A stretch of DNA of 64,000 nt from Wenzhouxiangella sp. 15190 (GCF_003417465.1 NZ_QVMV01000052.1:1-64000); one strand, 5' to 3'; numbered from the stretch's first letter, positions 45,021 to 54,515 are shown. A program made the numbers and translations. The notes: generated by a model not told the origin, from the letters alone.

Positions 45021-47123
45021 ATGAAACAACTCCTCGCAGCAATCCTGATGGCCGGCATCGTGGCACCGGTGTCTACCATGGCGCATGACGATCCCTGGCT
45101 GTGGCTCGAAAACGTCGAGGGCGAGAACGCCCTCGCCTGGGCGCGTGGGCAGAACGAGCGTTCGCTCGACCATATCCAGGCCCATGAGCTGTTCGAGCCG
45201 ATTCATGAACGTGCGCTCGAAATCCTGACCTCGGACGATCGCATTGCCTACCCGGCGCTGAGGGGCGGCGAGGTGTACAACTTCTGGCGCGACGACGAGC
45301 ACGTTCGTGGTATCTGGCGCAAGACTTCGCTGGACAGCTATCGCGGTGAATCGCCCGACTGGGACGTGATACTCGACGTCGACGCCCTGGCCGAGCGCGA
45401 GGAGCGCAACTGGGTCTGGGCCGGGGCGGACTGCCGTTACCCGGACTATGATCGTTGCATTGTCGGCCTGTCGGTCGGCGGCGCCGATGCCGCCGTGCGG
45501 CGTGAATTCGATCTTCAAACGCGCGAGTTCGTCGAGGACGGGTTCCGGCTGGATGAATCGAAGAGTTCGATCACCTGGCGCGACCACGACAGCGTGTTCC
45601 TCGGCCCGGCCTTCACCGACGAGCAGATGACGGACTCGGGCTATCCGCGCACAGTCCGCCTGTGGCAGCGCGGCACCGACCTGGCCGAGGCGGAAACCAT
45701 CTTCGAAGGCGAGAAGGGCGATGTTGGCGTTTTCTCGGCGCGCATCCATGACGGTGACGATCACTACGATGTGATTACGCGTGCGCCGAGCTTCTTCAGT
45801 TACGAGTACTACCTGTTCGAAGACGGCCAGGTTAAGCGTCTCAACGTGCCCGAGGATGCCGATCTGGCAGGTGTGATCGACGGCCAGCTGCTGGTCGACC
45901 TCAAGTCCGACTGGACATTGGGCGGGCGCACGTTCAAACAAGGTGCGCTGGTCGCGGGGCCGGTCGGGAGCTTCCTGGAAGCGTCGCCGAGTCTCGAGTT
46001 GCTGATCCAGCCGGGCGAGCGCCAGTCGATCGACGGCGTGGACACCACCGAAAACGCGGTACTGGTCAATCTGCTCGACAACGTCAACGGCAAATTGCTG
46101 AGCTTCGCCCGCGAGGACGGCGGCTGGCGCCAGCGCGAGCTCGATGTGCCGGAAATGGGCACGATTTCGATTGTCGCGACCGATGACCGCTCGAACCGGT
46201 TTTTCTACGACTACACCGGTTTTCTGACGCCGTCGACCCTGTTCGAGGCCGATGCTCTGGCCGGTTCGCAGCGGGAAGTCCGTTCCGAGCCGGCCTGGTT
46301 CGACGCCGAGGGCATGGAAGTGGCGCAGTTCGAGGCCGAGTCGGCCGACGGCACGATGATTCCCTATTTCGTCGTCATGCCCCGCGAATACGAGGCCGAT
46401 GGTGCCAACCCGGCCCTGCTGTCGGCCTACGGCGGCTTCGAGGTTTCACGCACGCCGTCCTACTCGGGCGTGACCGGTTCGGCCTGGCTCGAGCGCGGCG
46501 GCGTTTACGTGTTGGCCAATATCCGTGGCGGCGGCGAGTTCGGCCCGAAGTGGCACCAGGCGGCCCTCAAGGAGAACCGTCAGCGTGCCTATGACGACCT
46601 GATCGCCGTGTCCGAGGACCTGATCGATCGCAACGTCACCTCGCCCGATCACCTGGGTATCCAGGGCGGCTCCAACGGCGGCCTGCTGGTCGGTGCGGTG
46701 ATGGTGCAGCGTCCCGATCTCTACAACGGCGTGGTCTGCCAGGTGCCGCTGCTCGACATGAAACGCTTCCACAAGCTGCTCGCCGGTGCCAGCTGGATGG
46801 GCGAATACGGCAATCCGGACGACCCGGAACAGTGGGCCTACATTTCCAGATACTCGCCGTACCAGAACGTGTCGGCCGAGGCCGACTACCCCAAGGCCTT
46901 TTTCACCACGTCCACGCGGGATGACCGTGTTCACCCGGGTCACGCGCGCAAGATGGTGGCGAGAATGCTCGATCAGGGCCACGACGTGCTCTACTACGAG
47001 AACATCGAGGGCGGCCATGGCGGCGCGGCCAACCTCAAGCAGCGCGCCTTCCTGTCGGGTCTGATCTACGCCTATCTCCACGACCGACTGGCTTCGGAGG
47101 ATGCCGGGGAGGACGAGGATTGA
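45021..47123 (+). CDS. Prolyl oligopeptidase family serine peptidase (S9)
   Basis: The 700-aa exported protein has a signal peptide (MKQLLAAILMAGIVAPVSTMA), a beta-propeller region from DDPWLWLENVEGENALAWA to about residue 420, and an alpha/beta hydrolase domain. Catalytic motifs are GGSNGG (S551), DDRVHP (634-639) and EGGHGG (H666). S9 enzymes cleave short peptides after proline or basic residues. The start is 51 bp beyond structured repeat B. Confidence 0.93.
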   Translation: MKQLLAAILMAGIVAPVSTMAHDDPWLWLENVEGENALAWARGQNERSLDHIQAHELFEPIHERALEILTSDDRIAYPALRGGEVYNFWRDDEHVRGIWRKTSLDSYRGESPDWDVILDVDALAEREERNWVWAGADCRYPDYDRCIVGLSVGGADAAVRREFDLQTREFVEDGFRLDESKSSITWRDHDSVFLGPAFTDEQMTDSGYPRTVRLWQRGTDLAEAETIFEGEKGDVGVFSARIHDGDDHYDVITRAPSFFSYEYYLFEDGQVKRLNVPEDADLAGVIDGQLLVDLKSDWTLGGRTFKQGALVAGPVGSFLEASPSLELLIQPGERQSIDGVDTTENAVLVNLLDNVNGKLLSFAREDGGWRQRELDVPEMGTISIVATDDRSNRFFYDYTGFLTPSTLFEADALAGSQREVRSEPAWFDAEGMEVAQFEAESADGTMIPYFVVMPREYEADGANPALLSAYGGFEVSRTPSYSGVTGSAWLERGGVYVLANIRGGGEFGPKWHQAALKENRQRAYDDLIAVSEDLIDRNVTSPDHLGIQGGSNGGLLVGAVMVQRPDLYNGVVCQVPLLDMKRFHKLLAGASWMGEYGNPDDPEQWAYISRYSPYQNVSAEADYPKAFFTTSTRDDRVHPGHARKMVARMLDQGHDVLYYENIEGGHGGAANLKQRAFLSGLIYAYLHDRLASEDAGEDED

Positions 47124-47128
47124 GGCGG

Positions 47129-47179
47129 ATTCAGGAGTCAGGGGTCATGGATCATGGATGACTCCTGAAGCCTGGCCCC
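47129..47179. repeat. Heptamer-like inverted repeat after the S9 peptidase gene
   Basis: Tandem units of form NNTCAGG/NNTCATG fill 47129-47156, followed by ACTCCTGAAGCCTGGCCCC in opposite sense. TCAGGAGTC (47131-47139) pairs with GACTCCTGA (47160-47168). It sits 6 bp after the stop and may act as a 3' hairpin. The rest of the gap to rpoH holds only the rpoH promoter region. Confidence 0.65.
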
Positions 47180-47274
47180 TTTGATAGTGCGCCCGCCGCC
47201 CCAAGGTCGGGAACTTCGGGGACCGGGCGCCGTCAAAACGTGCGACAGGCAAAAAAGTACCAGAATGATCCTGA

Positions 47275-47304
47275 TTCAATGGATGACGGCTGATTTGGTA
47301 TAAT
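47275..47304 (+). promoter_or_regulatory. Promoter of rpoH
   Basis: A perfect -10 box TATAAT (47299-47304) lies 25 bp before the rpoH start. The -35 box is weak (TTCAAT, 47275-47280, 18-bp spacer). AAGGAGG (47318-47324) is a full-strength ribosome site. The leader is only about 19 nt, so an E. coli-like 5' RNA thermometer reaching well upstream is unlikely from this promoter. Confidence 0.6.
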
Positions 47305-47329
47305 TTGCGCAGAATTGAAGGAGGATTGA

Positions 47330-48187
47330 ATGACCAAGGATCTCGTACCAAGTCATCTGCTCGCACCGGCCGGCACCGGCTCGCTGGATGCCTATATTCA
47401 GGAGGTCAACCGCATTCCGGTGCTGACGCTCGAAAGGGAGCAGAGTCTGGCGCGCCGGTATCGTGACGAGGAAGATCTCGACGCGGCGCGGCAGTTGGTC
47501 ATGTCGCACCTGCGTTTCGTGGTGCACGTCGCGCGCGGATACTCGGGCTACGGACTCCAGATCAGCGACCTGATCCAGGAGGGCAATATCGGTCTGATGA
47601 AGGCCGTCAAGCGCTTCGACCCGGATCAGGGCGTGCGCCTGGTTTCCTTCGCCGTGCACTGGATTCGGGCCGAAATTCACGAATTCATCCTGCGTAACTG
47701 GCGAATCGTCAAGGTGGCCACCACCAAGGCGCAGCGCAAGCTGTTCTTCAATCTGCGCAGGCAGAAGAAGCGCCTGGGCTGGCTTAACCAGAAGGAGGTC
47801 AATGCCGTGGCCGAGGACCTCGGCGTCAAGCCCGAGGTGGTCATGGAAATGGAGTCCCGCCTGTCGGGCCAGGATGTCGGCTTCGACCTGCGCAATGACG
47901 ACGACGAATCCACCTATGTGGCCCCTGCGGCCTACCTGGAAGGTTTGTCGGCGTCGCCCGACCAGGCGGCGGAAGCCGAGGACTGGGAACAGCATCACCA
48001 CAACCTGCTGTTCGACGGCATCGAGCACCTCGACGACCGGTCGCGAGACATCATCCAGTCGCGCTGGTTGATGGATCCCAAGACCACGCTGCAGACGCTG
48101 GCCGACAAGTACGATGTTTCGGCCGAGCGCATTCGCCAGCTCGAAGCTGCCGCCCTGAAGAAACTCAAGGCGCGCTTCGAGGCCTGA
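47330..48187 (+). CDS. rpoH: RNA polymerase sigma-32 factor RpoH
   Basis: The 285-aa heat-shock sigma factor shows region 2 ([39 protein letters not shown]), the RpoH box near [15 protein letters not shown], and region 4 helix-turn-helix [21 protein letters not shown]. It directs chaperone and protease genes and lies alone behind its own promoter, with a hairpin terminator at 48231. The usual ftsX neighbour is absent. Confidence 0.97.
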   Translation: MTKDLVPSHLLAPAGTGSLDAYIQEVNRIPVLTLEREQSLARRYRDEEDLDAARQLVMSHLRFVVHVARGYSGYGLQISDLIQEGNIGLMKAVKRFDPDQGVRLVSFAVHWIRAEIHEFILRNWRIVKVATTKAQRKLFFNLRRQKKRLGWLNQKEVNAVAEDLGVKPEVVMEMESRLSGQDVGFDLRNDDDESTYVAPAAYLEGLSASPDQAAEAEDWEQHHHNLLFDGIEHLDDRSRDIIQSRWLMDPKTTLQTLADKYDVSAERIRQLEAAALKKLKARFEA

Positions 48188-48230
48188 ACGAACCGCGATG
48201 ATTGATCGGGCTGCGAGGCCCGATGGAGTC

Positions 48231-48260
48231 AGAAGGGAGCTCAGACGCTCCCTTCTGCGT
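48231..48260 (+). terminator. Probable rpoH terminator
   Basis: A perfect 10-bp stem AGAAGGGAGC / GCTCCCTTCT with a 6-nt loop starts 44 bp after the rpoH stop, followed by GCGTTTC. The T-run is short, so efficiency is uncertain. Confidence 0.6.
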
Positions 48261-48353
48261 TTCAGGGGTTCAGGAGTAAGGGGCAGGAATCCTCATCCCG
48301 GCATGCTTGCCGAGCATGGACCGGCTGTCTAAGATGCTCGGGTGACTCCTGCC
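48261..48353. repeat. Heptamer-like array after rpoH, reaching into next gene
   Basis: Tandem 7-bp units TTCAGGG, GTTCAGG, AGTAAGG, GGCAGGA fill 48261-48288. GGCAGGA (48282-48288) is matched by TCCTGCC at 48347-48353, which lies inside the first codons of the following gene. This suggests that the repeat tract was captured as the 5' end of that coding sequence. Confidence 0.6.
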
Positions 48354-49439
48354 TCTAATCGCAGCAAAGCCGAGCGCGTCACCGATCGCGCTTCCGCCCA
48401 GGCCCGGATCGATCGTGTTCGGGCTTTCCGTGACGAATTGGCAGCGCTCGAGCGCGAGGGCGTCACGCTGCCCGACCCTGACACCCGCTCGTGCATGGAC
48501 GCCCATCACGAGGCACTGATAGCCGACTTGCGCGAGCGCTTCGACGTGGATATCGACGGCTCGCAGAAGCGGTTTTCGCTGGGCATGCGGATCGCTTCCC
48601 TGATCGGGGCGCTGGCCTTGTCGGCGGCGGTCTTCTTTTTCTTCTACCGGATCTGGGGCCTGCTGAATACGCCGGTCCAGGTGATCCTTCTCATCGTCGC
48701 GCCGATTGCCGCCACGTTTCTGGCCGGCTATGCACATCGGCGGGAGCGCACGGGGTACTTCACCGCTCTGGCCGCGCTGGTGGCGGTCGCCTGTTTCGTC
48801 CTCGATCTCAGCGTGCTGGGACAGACCTTCAATCTCGTGCCCAGCCGCAACGCATTTCTCGCGTGGGCCCTGTTCGCACTGATCCTGGCCTATTCGTGGG
48901 GACTGAAACTGGTGCTGACCGCCGGCCTGGTGAGTCTGATCGCTTACCTCTCGGCCACGGTGGGCGCATGGGGCGGCCTGTACTGGCTGTCGTTCGGGGA
49001 GCGCCCGGAAACCATCCTGATTGCTGGCCTCCTGATCACTTTGCCGGGATGGTTCGGGAATCTGCCGCGACCCGAATTCTCGAACGTGTATCGGGTATTC
49101 GGGTTTCTGGTGGCCTTCATCAGCGTCCTCGTTCTCTCTCATTGGGGCCGCGCGAGCTTTCTGCCCTTTTCGCCCTCGCTGGTGGAGGCGGGCTATCAGT
49201 TGGCGGGATTTGTGGGCAGCGCGGTGCTGATCGCCGTGGGTATCCGCCGCGGGGAAGGCAAGCTGTTCAATCTCGGGGCGACGTTCTTTCTGCTCTTTTT
49301 CTACACCAAGATCTTCGACTGGTGGTGGGACTGGATGCCGAAGTGGCTGTTCTTCCTGGTCGTCGGCCTGGTGGCGGTCGGCTTCCTTTTCATACTGGGG
49401 CGGTTGCGGCGTACCGGACACGCGGGAGACGGCTCGTGA
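48342..49439 (+). CDS. DUF2157 membrane protein
   Basis: The 365-aa protein has a cytoplasmic N-terminus (~1-85, helical, containing RVRAFRDELAALEREGVTLP) and about ten membrane segments. DUF2157 proteins are of unknown function and often pair with a DUF4401 or DUF4824 partner, as here. GTG 48342 lies within the heptamer repeat tract and has no SD, so the true start is uncertain. It overlaps the next gene by 4 bp. Confidence 0.78.
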   Translation: MTPASNRSKAERVTDRASAQARIDRVRAFRDELAALEREGVTLPDPDTRSCMDAHHEALIADLRERFDVDIDGSQKRFSLGMRIASLIGALALSAAVFFFFYRIWGLLNTPVQVILLIVAPIAATFLAGYAHRRERTGYFTALAALVAVACFVLDLSVLGQTFNLVPSRNAFLAWALFALILAYSWGLKLVLTAGLVSLIAYLSATVGAWGGLYWLSFGERPETILIAGLLITLPGWFGNLPRPEFSNVYRVFGFLVAFISVLVLSHWGRASFLPFSPSLVEAGYQLAGFVGSAVLIAVGIRRGEGKLFNLGATFFLLFFYTKIFDWWWDWMPKWLFFLVVGLVAVGFLFILGRLRRTGHAGDGS

Positions 49440-50257
49440 GAGTGCGGCTTTCCATATTCGCCATCGTGCTTGTCGTGGCCGTCAATGCCTTCGTGTTGGC
49501 CGGCGTTGCCTGGAATCGCTCCGGTGAACCCGCGGCGATACTCGAATTGACCGAGCGTGAGCTGGCGATGCCCTACAGCCGGTGGTCGGGCCGGGAAAGT
49601 ACCGGCGTGTCGCTATCGATTCGGCAGGCCGACCAGGATCACGAATGGCTGGGCCGCGACAAGCTCGCCGAACTCGGCTTCGATGTCGACCGTTATGAAG
49701 GCCGCCCACGTCATGACTGGCGTGCACTCGAGCGCCGGGTTTTCGTCGTGCTGGAGTTCGACGGTCCGGCGTTTCGCGCCTTGCGGGCCGAGCGGGAAGC
49801 GCGCTTGGCAAAAGCGCGCGAAGGCCTGGAATCCGGTGAAACGAACCGCAAGCAGGTTGAAGCCGCCGAGGCTGCCCTGGAGCGCTTCGAGACGGCCGAG
49901 TCGCGGCTCGTGGTGATTGATGCGGGAGAGGAGGCCTCTTCCCTGCGGCAACGCTATCCGGACCGGGAAAGATACGCGGTGATGCGGGCGCTCGTGCACA
50001 TGCACGCCACAAGCCGTCCGGGGCAGGAGTCGGAGCCGGTTGTGCGTGGCCGGGTAGGTCGCCTGTTGCCCGGTCGGGTGCACGTCCCGCGACGCTTCCA
50101 TGCGCCGCTGAGGCGCTCAACCGATGAAACGCGGAACGCCTATGACGCACCGCCGCGCTACCGCGCGGTCGTTAAGTTCGGCCGTCGTGCCGAGCCCTGG
50201 CTGGCGGGGATCGAGCCGATTCCGGCCGGCGCGGATTCAGAAACTGCCGCGGATTGA
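49436..50257 (+). CDS. DUF4824-like single-pass protein
   Basis: The 273-aa protein from GTG 49436 (GTGA overlap) has one N-terminal membrane anchor (about 4-24) followed by LTERELAMPYSRW and WLGRDKLAELGFDVDRYEGRP...RRVFVVLEFDGPAF, a pattern of DUF4824. It is probably periplasmic or extracytoplasmic and works with the DUF2157 protein. The frame opens far upstream at 48491 inside that gene; this part is a shadow. It overlaps the convergent cytochrome-like gene by 21 bp. Confidence 0.72.
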   Translation: MRVRLSIFAIVLVVAVNAFVLAGVAWNRSGEPAAILELTERELAMPYSRWSGRESTGVSLSIRQADQDHEWLGRDKLAELGFDVDRYEGRPRHDWRALERRVFVVLEFDGPAFRALRAEREARLAKAREGLESGETNRKQVEAAEAALERFETAESRLVVIDAGEEASSLRQRYPDRERYAVMRALVHMHATSRPGQESEPVVRGRVGRLLPGRVHVPRRFHAPLRRSTDETRNAYDAPPRYRAVVKFGRRAEPWLAGIEPIPAGADSETAAD

Positions 50258-50809
50258 ACCGTGCCGGCGCAGATGGATGCGGGCCAGCAGCATGAGTACC
50301 GCGACCAGAGATCCAAGGGACCAGGCGCTGCCAACCGGCACCGCGACCGCTTCCGACGGGCTCGCCGGTTCGACCGGCGCACCCTGGGCGATCCAGTCGC
50401 GAATCAATGCGCGTTCCTCGGGCGTCGTGCCGGGCATTCGGAAGCCGGGACCGTCCGGTGAATCGCAATTGACGGCCAGGAACAGGGCGCTGGTAGCCGG
50501 GTTGAAGGGGTCGACGCGCAGTCGGCTCGAGTTGGTCGTGCTGACGACCCCGACGAGATTGTCGTAGGCCTCGCCCGCGCGCAGGTCGAGGCCGGCGGGG
50601 CCGGATTCACCGTGGCAGGTCGCGCAGTCATCGAAAACGGGCTGGATCTGCGACTGGAAATCGACCCGTGGGGTTGTGGTAATACCACTCAGGTCGTCGC
50701 AGCCGGCTGCACCGAGGCCGGCCGCGGCCGGCGCGGCCATGAGTACGAATCCGGCACCGGCCAAGATGTTTCTGAGTATCGACATGGGGTTGAGTGACAC
50801 GGTTGTCAT
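50237..50809 (-). CDS. Monohaem cytochrome c-like protein with C-terminal anchor
   Basis: The 190-aa exported protein has a signal peptide, then QIQPVFDDCATCHGESGPAGLDLR, a single CxxCH haem site of the type found in planctomycete-type cytochrome domains. PGFRMPGTTPEERALIRDWIAQGAP closes the domain and its methionine may be the second haem ligand. The C-terminus is a tripartite tail: VPVGSAW, a hydrophobic stretch, then RIHLRRHG, resembling sorting signals of the CTERM kind. The start could be 50809 or 50785. It follows murB on the same strand by 18 bp. Confidence 0.72.
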   Translation of the reverse strand: MTTVSLNPMSILRNILAGAGFVLMAAPAAAGLGAAGCDDLSGITTTPRVDFQSQIQPVFDDCATCHGESGPAGLDLRAGEAYDNLVGVVSTTNSSRLRVDPFNPATSALFLAVNCDSPDGPGFRMPGTTPEERALIRDWIAQGAPVEPASPSEAVAVPVGSAWSLGSLVAVLMLLARIHLRRHGSIRGSF

Positions 50810-50827
50810 GTTGATGATCGCTTAATC

Positions 50828-51883
50828 CTAGTCGATTGCGGGCGAGCCCGTTCCGTCCGGTCGCCCGACCAGATTTGGTTCCGCTTCCAGGGAAAGTCCG
50901 TATTCCCGTTCGACCGATTCGGTGATGGCGGCGACCAGCTCGAGCAGTTCCGACGGGGCGGCGCCACCGCGGTTGACCAGTACCAGGGCGTGGTTTTCGT
51001 AGACACCCACCCGTCCAAGCGATCGCCCCTTCCAGCCGAGCCGCTCGATCATCCAGGCGGCGGCCAGCTTGGTGCGGTTCCCGGGTGCCGGCCAGTGCGG
51101 CAGGTGGGGGTGTTCGGCCAGGATTGCGGTGGCCGTTTCGTCATCCACGATGGGGTTCTTGAAGAAACTGCCGGCGTTCGGCAGCCGGTCCGGGTCGGGC
51201 AGGCGGTGTCGTCGCAGTCGCATGACGGCGGCGGCCAGCTGCCGCGGTGCCGGCCGGTCTACCTTCAGGCGGTCGAGTTCACCCGCCAGGCTGGCGTAGC
51301 CGGTGTTCGGCCGGAACCGTCGTGACAGTCTCAGCGTGACTTCGGCAATCAGGAAGCGGTCGCGTTCGCCCGACTTGAAGCGGCTGTCGCGGTAGTCGAA
51401 GCGACAGTCTTCCCGGTCGAGCCGAACCAGGCGGCCGGATTCCCGGTCCAGCGCGAGCAGGGACTCGAAGCGGTCGGCCAGTTCCACGCCGTAGGCGCCG
51501 ATGTTCTGCATCGGGGCAGCGCCCACGGAGCCGGGGATCATGATCAGGTTCTCGATGCCGTACAGGCCTTCGTCGAGGCAGTCGCGAACCAGGGCATGCC
51601 AGTTCTCCCCGGCCGCTGCGCTCACCAGCACATCATTGCCCTCGGTCTTCATGCCGATCCCGCGCATGCGGTTGATGACGACGCGGCCGGGGAAGTCGCC
51701 CACGAATACGGTGTTGGAGCCGCCGCCGAGAATGAGTTCCGGGCCTTCGAAAGATGGCAGTTCCCGAAGCTCCTCCGGCGTATCGAGCCGAACCAGTTCG
51801 GCGCCACGGGCGGGCAGACGGAATGTGCTCAGTTCCGTCAGATCGGCATTGCGGATGATCTCAGGTGCCTGACGCGCTGCCAT
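50828..51883 (-). CDS. murB: UDP-N-acetylenolpyruvoylglucosamine reductase
   Basis: The 351-aa FAD enzyme reduces UDP-GlcNAc-enolpyruvate to UDP-MurNAc in peptidoglycan synthesis. FAD-binding ELILGGGSNTVF and GIENLIMIPGSVGAAPMQNIGAYGVEL, and the catalytic-serine loop NAGSFFKNPIV, are visible. It is the long type I form. The start overlaps the end of pyrD by 23 bp. Confidence 0.96.
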   Translation of the reverse strand: MAARQAPEIIRNADLTELSTFRLPARGAELVRLDTPEELRELPSFEGPELILGGGSNTVFVGDFPGRVVINRMRGIGMKTEGNDVLVSAAAGENWHALVRDCLDEGLYGIENLIMIPGSVGAAPMQNIGAYGVELADRFESLLALDRESGRLVRLDREDCRFDYRDSRFKSGERDRFLIAEVTLRLSRRFRPNTGYASLAGELDRLKVDRPAPRQLAAAVMRLRRHRLPDPDRLPNAGSFFKNPIVDDETATAILAEHPHLPHWPAPGNRTKLAAAWMIERLGWKGRSLGRVGVYENHALVLVNRGGAAPSELLELVAAITESVEREYGLSLEAEPNLVGRPDGTGSPAID

Positions 51884-52895
51884 CGCCGTTCCAGGCGCGG
51901 ATGCACTCGCGGATCAGCGCGGGGCCGCGATAGATGAAGCCGGTGTAGATCTGCACCAGATCGGCGCCGGCGTCTTGCTTCTCGGCCGCGTCGGTGCCCT
52001 GCATGATGCCGCCCAGGCCGATAATCGGGAAGTCCTTGCCCAGCACGCGGCGGGCATGGCGCAATACGCGGTCGGCCTGCGGCTTGAGTGGGGCGCCGCT
52101 CAAGCCGCCCACCTCGTTGGCGTGCCGGTGCCCATTGACGGCCGTGCGCTCGAGCGTCGTGTTGGTGGCGAGCAGTCCGTCGATGCCCGACTCGCCCACC
52201 ACGTTCAGTGAGGCGGTCAGGGCCTCTTCCTCCCAGTCGGGCGCAATCTTGACCAGTAGCGGGCGGGATAGGCCGTGCTCGGCGGCCAGGCTGGCGTGCG
52301 CCCGCGTCAGTTCCACCAGGAGCTCGCGCAGGTGACCGGTATCCTGGAGCTCGCGCAGGTTGGCGGTATTGGGCGAGGAGATGTTGACCGCGATGTAGTC
52401 GCAGTGGGGATAGACCTTTTCCAGGCAGTGGCGATAGTCCTCGGCCGCGCGATCGACCGGCGTTGCCTTCTGCTTGCCGATATTGGCGCCGACAATGCCC
52501 TTGAAGCGTCGAGTGCGCAGGCGCGCGACGAGATGGTCGACGCCCTTGTTGTTGAAACCGAGACGATTGATCAGGGCCTGGTGTTCGGGCAGCCGGAACA
52601 GGCGCGGTTTCGGATTGCCGGGCTGCGGCTTCGGCGTGACCGTGCCGACCTCGATGAAGCCGAAACCGAGTTCACCCAGTGCGTCGATGTGATCGCCGTT
52701 CTTGTCCAGCCCGGCAGCCAGGCCGACCGGGTTGGGAAAGGTCAGTCCCATCAGTTCCACCGGCCTGGACTCGTCGCAGCTCCCCATCAGCCGCGGCAGG
52801 CCGACAAACCGGCCCGCAGACAGGGCATTCAGGGCCAGATCATGCGCCGTCTCCGGCGGGAGGAGGAACAGGCCGTTGCGGAGCCACTGGTACAT
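51861..52895 (-). CDS. pyrD: Dihydroorotate dehydrogenase, quinone-dependent (class 2)
   Basis: The 344-aa FMN enzyme oxidises dihydroorotate to orotate in pyrimidine synthesis at the inner membrane. The N-terminal helix MYQWLRNGLFLLPPETAHDLAL contacts the membrane and quinone. Motifs NPVGLAAGLDKNGDHI, INRLGFNNKG, NISSPNTANLREL (catalytic serine) and GLGGIMQGTDA follow. It is first in a pyrD-murB-cytochrome-like run. Confidence 0.97.
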   Translation of the reverse strand: MYQWLRNGLFLLPPETAHDLALNALSAGRFVGLPRLMGSCDESRPVELMGLTFPNPVGLAAGLDKNGDHIDALGELGFGFIEVGTVTPKPQPGNPKPRLFRLPEHQALINRLGFNNKGVDHLVARLRTRRFKGIVGANIGKQKATPVDRAAEDYRHCLEKVYPHCDYIAVNISSPNTANLRELQDTGHLRELLVELTRAHASLAAEHGLSRPLLVKIAPDWEEEALTASLNVVGESGIDGLLATNTTLERTAVNGHRHANEVGGLSGAPLKPQADRVLRHARRVLGKDFPIIGLGGIMQGTDAAEKQDAGADLVQIYTGFIYRGPALIRECIRAWNGDGSASGT

Positions 52896-52906
52896 GGTGG
52901 GTTTTA

Positions 52907-52978
52907 GGTGTCAGGTTTCAGGTTTCAGGAAAGAGCGACCGAAGTCGCTCCTGAACCCTGAACCCTGAACCCTGAAAC
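52907..52978. repeat. Inverted heptamer arrays around a hairpin, pyrD-ALDH gap
   Basis: Three heptamers (GGTGTCA, GGTTTCA, GGTTTCA, 52907-52927) precede a perfect 7-bp hairpin GAGCGAC-CGAA-GTCGCTC (52933-52950). Four heptamers (CTGAACC three times, then CTGAAAC, 52951-52978) follow in opposite orientation. The whole can fold into one long stem. This is the clearest of the five short-repeat sites; it fills the 90-bp gap between the two minus-strand genes. Confidence 0.85.
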
Positions 52979-52985
52979 CTTTCAA

Positions 52986-54515
52986 TCAAAGCTCGAACTT
53001 GATGCCCTGGGCCAGCGGCATCTCGGTCGACCAGTTGATGGTGTTGGTCTGCCGACGCATGTAGGCCTTCCAGGCGTCCGAGCCGGACTCGCGGCCGCCG
53101 CCGGTTTCCTTCTCGCCGCCGAAGGCGCCGCCGATCTCCGCGCCCGAGGTGCCGATGTTGACGTTGGAGATACCGCAGTCCGAACCCTGGTGAGACAGGT
53201 AATACTCGGCATTGCGCAGGTCGGTGGTGAAGATCGACGAGGACAGGCCCTGGCGCACGTCGTTCTGCATCGCCACGGCGTCCTCGATGTCGCTGAACCT
53301 GATCACATAGAGGATCGGCGCGAAAGTCTCTTCCTGGACGATGTCCCAGTGGTTCTCGGCCTCGATGATGGTCGGCTCGACGAAGTAGCCGTCGCGATCG
53401 ATGCGCTTGCCACCGGTGAGCACCTTGCCGCCGGCGTCACGGGCGCGTTCGACGGCCTGTTCAAAGCGCTCGACGGCCTTGGCATCGGTCAGCGGCCCCA
53501 TCAGCGTGTTCTCGTCGAGGGGGTCGCCGATGCGGACCTGGCCGTAAGCGTTGACCAGTGCCTCGACGGTCTGATCGTAGATCGAATCGTGCACGAACAG
53601 GCGGCGTGTGGTCGTGCAGCGCTGGCCGGCGGTGCCGACGGCGCCGAACACCACGGCCGGAATGGCCAGCTTGATATCGGCGGTTTCGTCCATGATGATC
53701 GCGTTGTTGCCGCCCAGTTCCAGCAGGCTCTTGCCCATGCGCGCGGCCACGCGTTCGCCGACCATGCGGCCGACCTGGCTGGAGCCGGTGAACGACAGCA
53801 GGTCGACGCGCTTGTCGTCGATGAAGCGACCGGCCAGATCGTTGCCTGGCTCCATGAACGAGGTGAACACCGGCGGATAGTCGGTATCGGCCAGCGCCTC
53901 GTTGATGATGTTCTGCACGGCGCTGCAGGCCAGCACGCCCTTGGGGCTGGGCTTCCATACCGTGGCGTTGCCGCAAATCGCCGAGATGAAGGCGTTCCAG
54001 GCGTAGACGGCGACGGGGAAGTTGAAGGCGGTGATCACGCCGACGACGCCCAGCGGGTGCCACTGTTCATACAGGCGGTGGCCCGGGCGTTCGGAGTGCA
54101 TGGTCTTGCCGTAGAGCATGCGTGACTGGCCCAGCGCGAAATCCCCGATATCGATCATTTCCTGGACTTCGCCGTCACCTTCGGGCTTGATCTTGCCCAT
54201 TTCCAGCGCAACCAGGGAGCCCAGGGCGTCCTTGTAATCGCGCAGCGCGTCATTGACCAGGCGCACGGCGTTGCCGCGTTCCGGTGCCGGCACCAGGCGC
54301 CAGGCAAGCGCGGCTTCCTGGGCCGTCTTGATCACCTTCTCGTAGTCGTCGACCGTCGCACCGCTGACGCGGGCGATGACGCTGCCGTCGGTGGGGTTGA
54401 TCGACTCGACCAGGTTGTCCTCGCGCATCGGCGCATAGTCACCGGGGCCGAAGCAGGCGCCGGGGTTGATGTCGTTGAGACCCAGACGTTCGAGAAGTTG
54501 CTTGTGATCGCTCAT
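52986..54515 (-). CDS. ALDH7-type aldehyde dehydrogenase (AmaB-like)
   Basis: The 509-aa NAD-dependent enzyme is similar to alpha-aminoadipate-semialdehyde (piperidine-6-carboxylate) dehydrogenases of lysine degradation. It has [29 protein letters not shown] (242-249), the general base in LLELGGNN (E266) and nucleophile C300 in [16 protein letters not shown] 54515 is favoured by CAGGAG upstream; an in-frame start at 54542 includes this SD. The lysine pathway assignment follows from the ALDH7 family and is not shown by neighbours. Confidence 0.88.
   Translation of the reverse strand: MSDHKQLLERLGLNDINPGACFGPGDYAPMREDNLVESINPTDGSVIARVSGATVDDYEKVIKTAQEAALAWRLVPAPERGNAVRLVNDALRDYKDALGSLVALEMGKIKPEGDGEVQEMIDIGDFALGQSRMLYGKTMHSERPGHRLYEQWHPLGVVGVITAFNFPVAVYAWNAFISAICGNATVWKPSPKGVLACSAVQNIINEALADTDYPPVFTSFMEPGNDLAGRFIDDKRVDLLSFTGSSQVGRMVGERVAARMGKSLLELGGNNAIIMDETADIKLAIPAVVFGAVGTAGQRCTTTRRLFVHDSIYDQTVEALVNAYGQVRIGDPLDENTLMGPLTDAKAVERFEQAVERARDAGGKVLTGGKRIDRDGYFVEPTIIEAENHWDIVQEETFAPILYVIRFSDIEDAVAMQNDVRQGLSSSIFTTDLRNAEYYLSHQGSDCGISNVNIGTSGAEIGGAFGGEKETGGGRESGSDAWKAYMRRQTNTINWSTEMPLAQGIKFEL

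Noticed and set aside
48491-49435. Upstream half of the 588-codon frame ending at 50257
   Set aside because: It overlaps the DUF2157 gene in another frame; the real product starts at GTG 49436 with its own membrane anchor.
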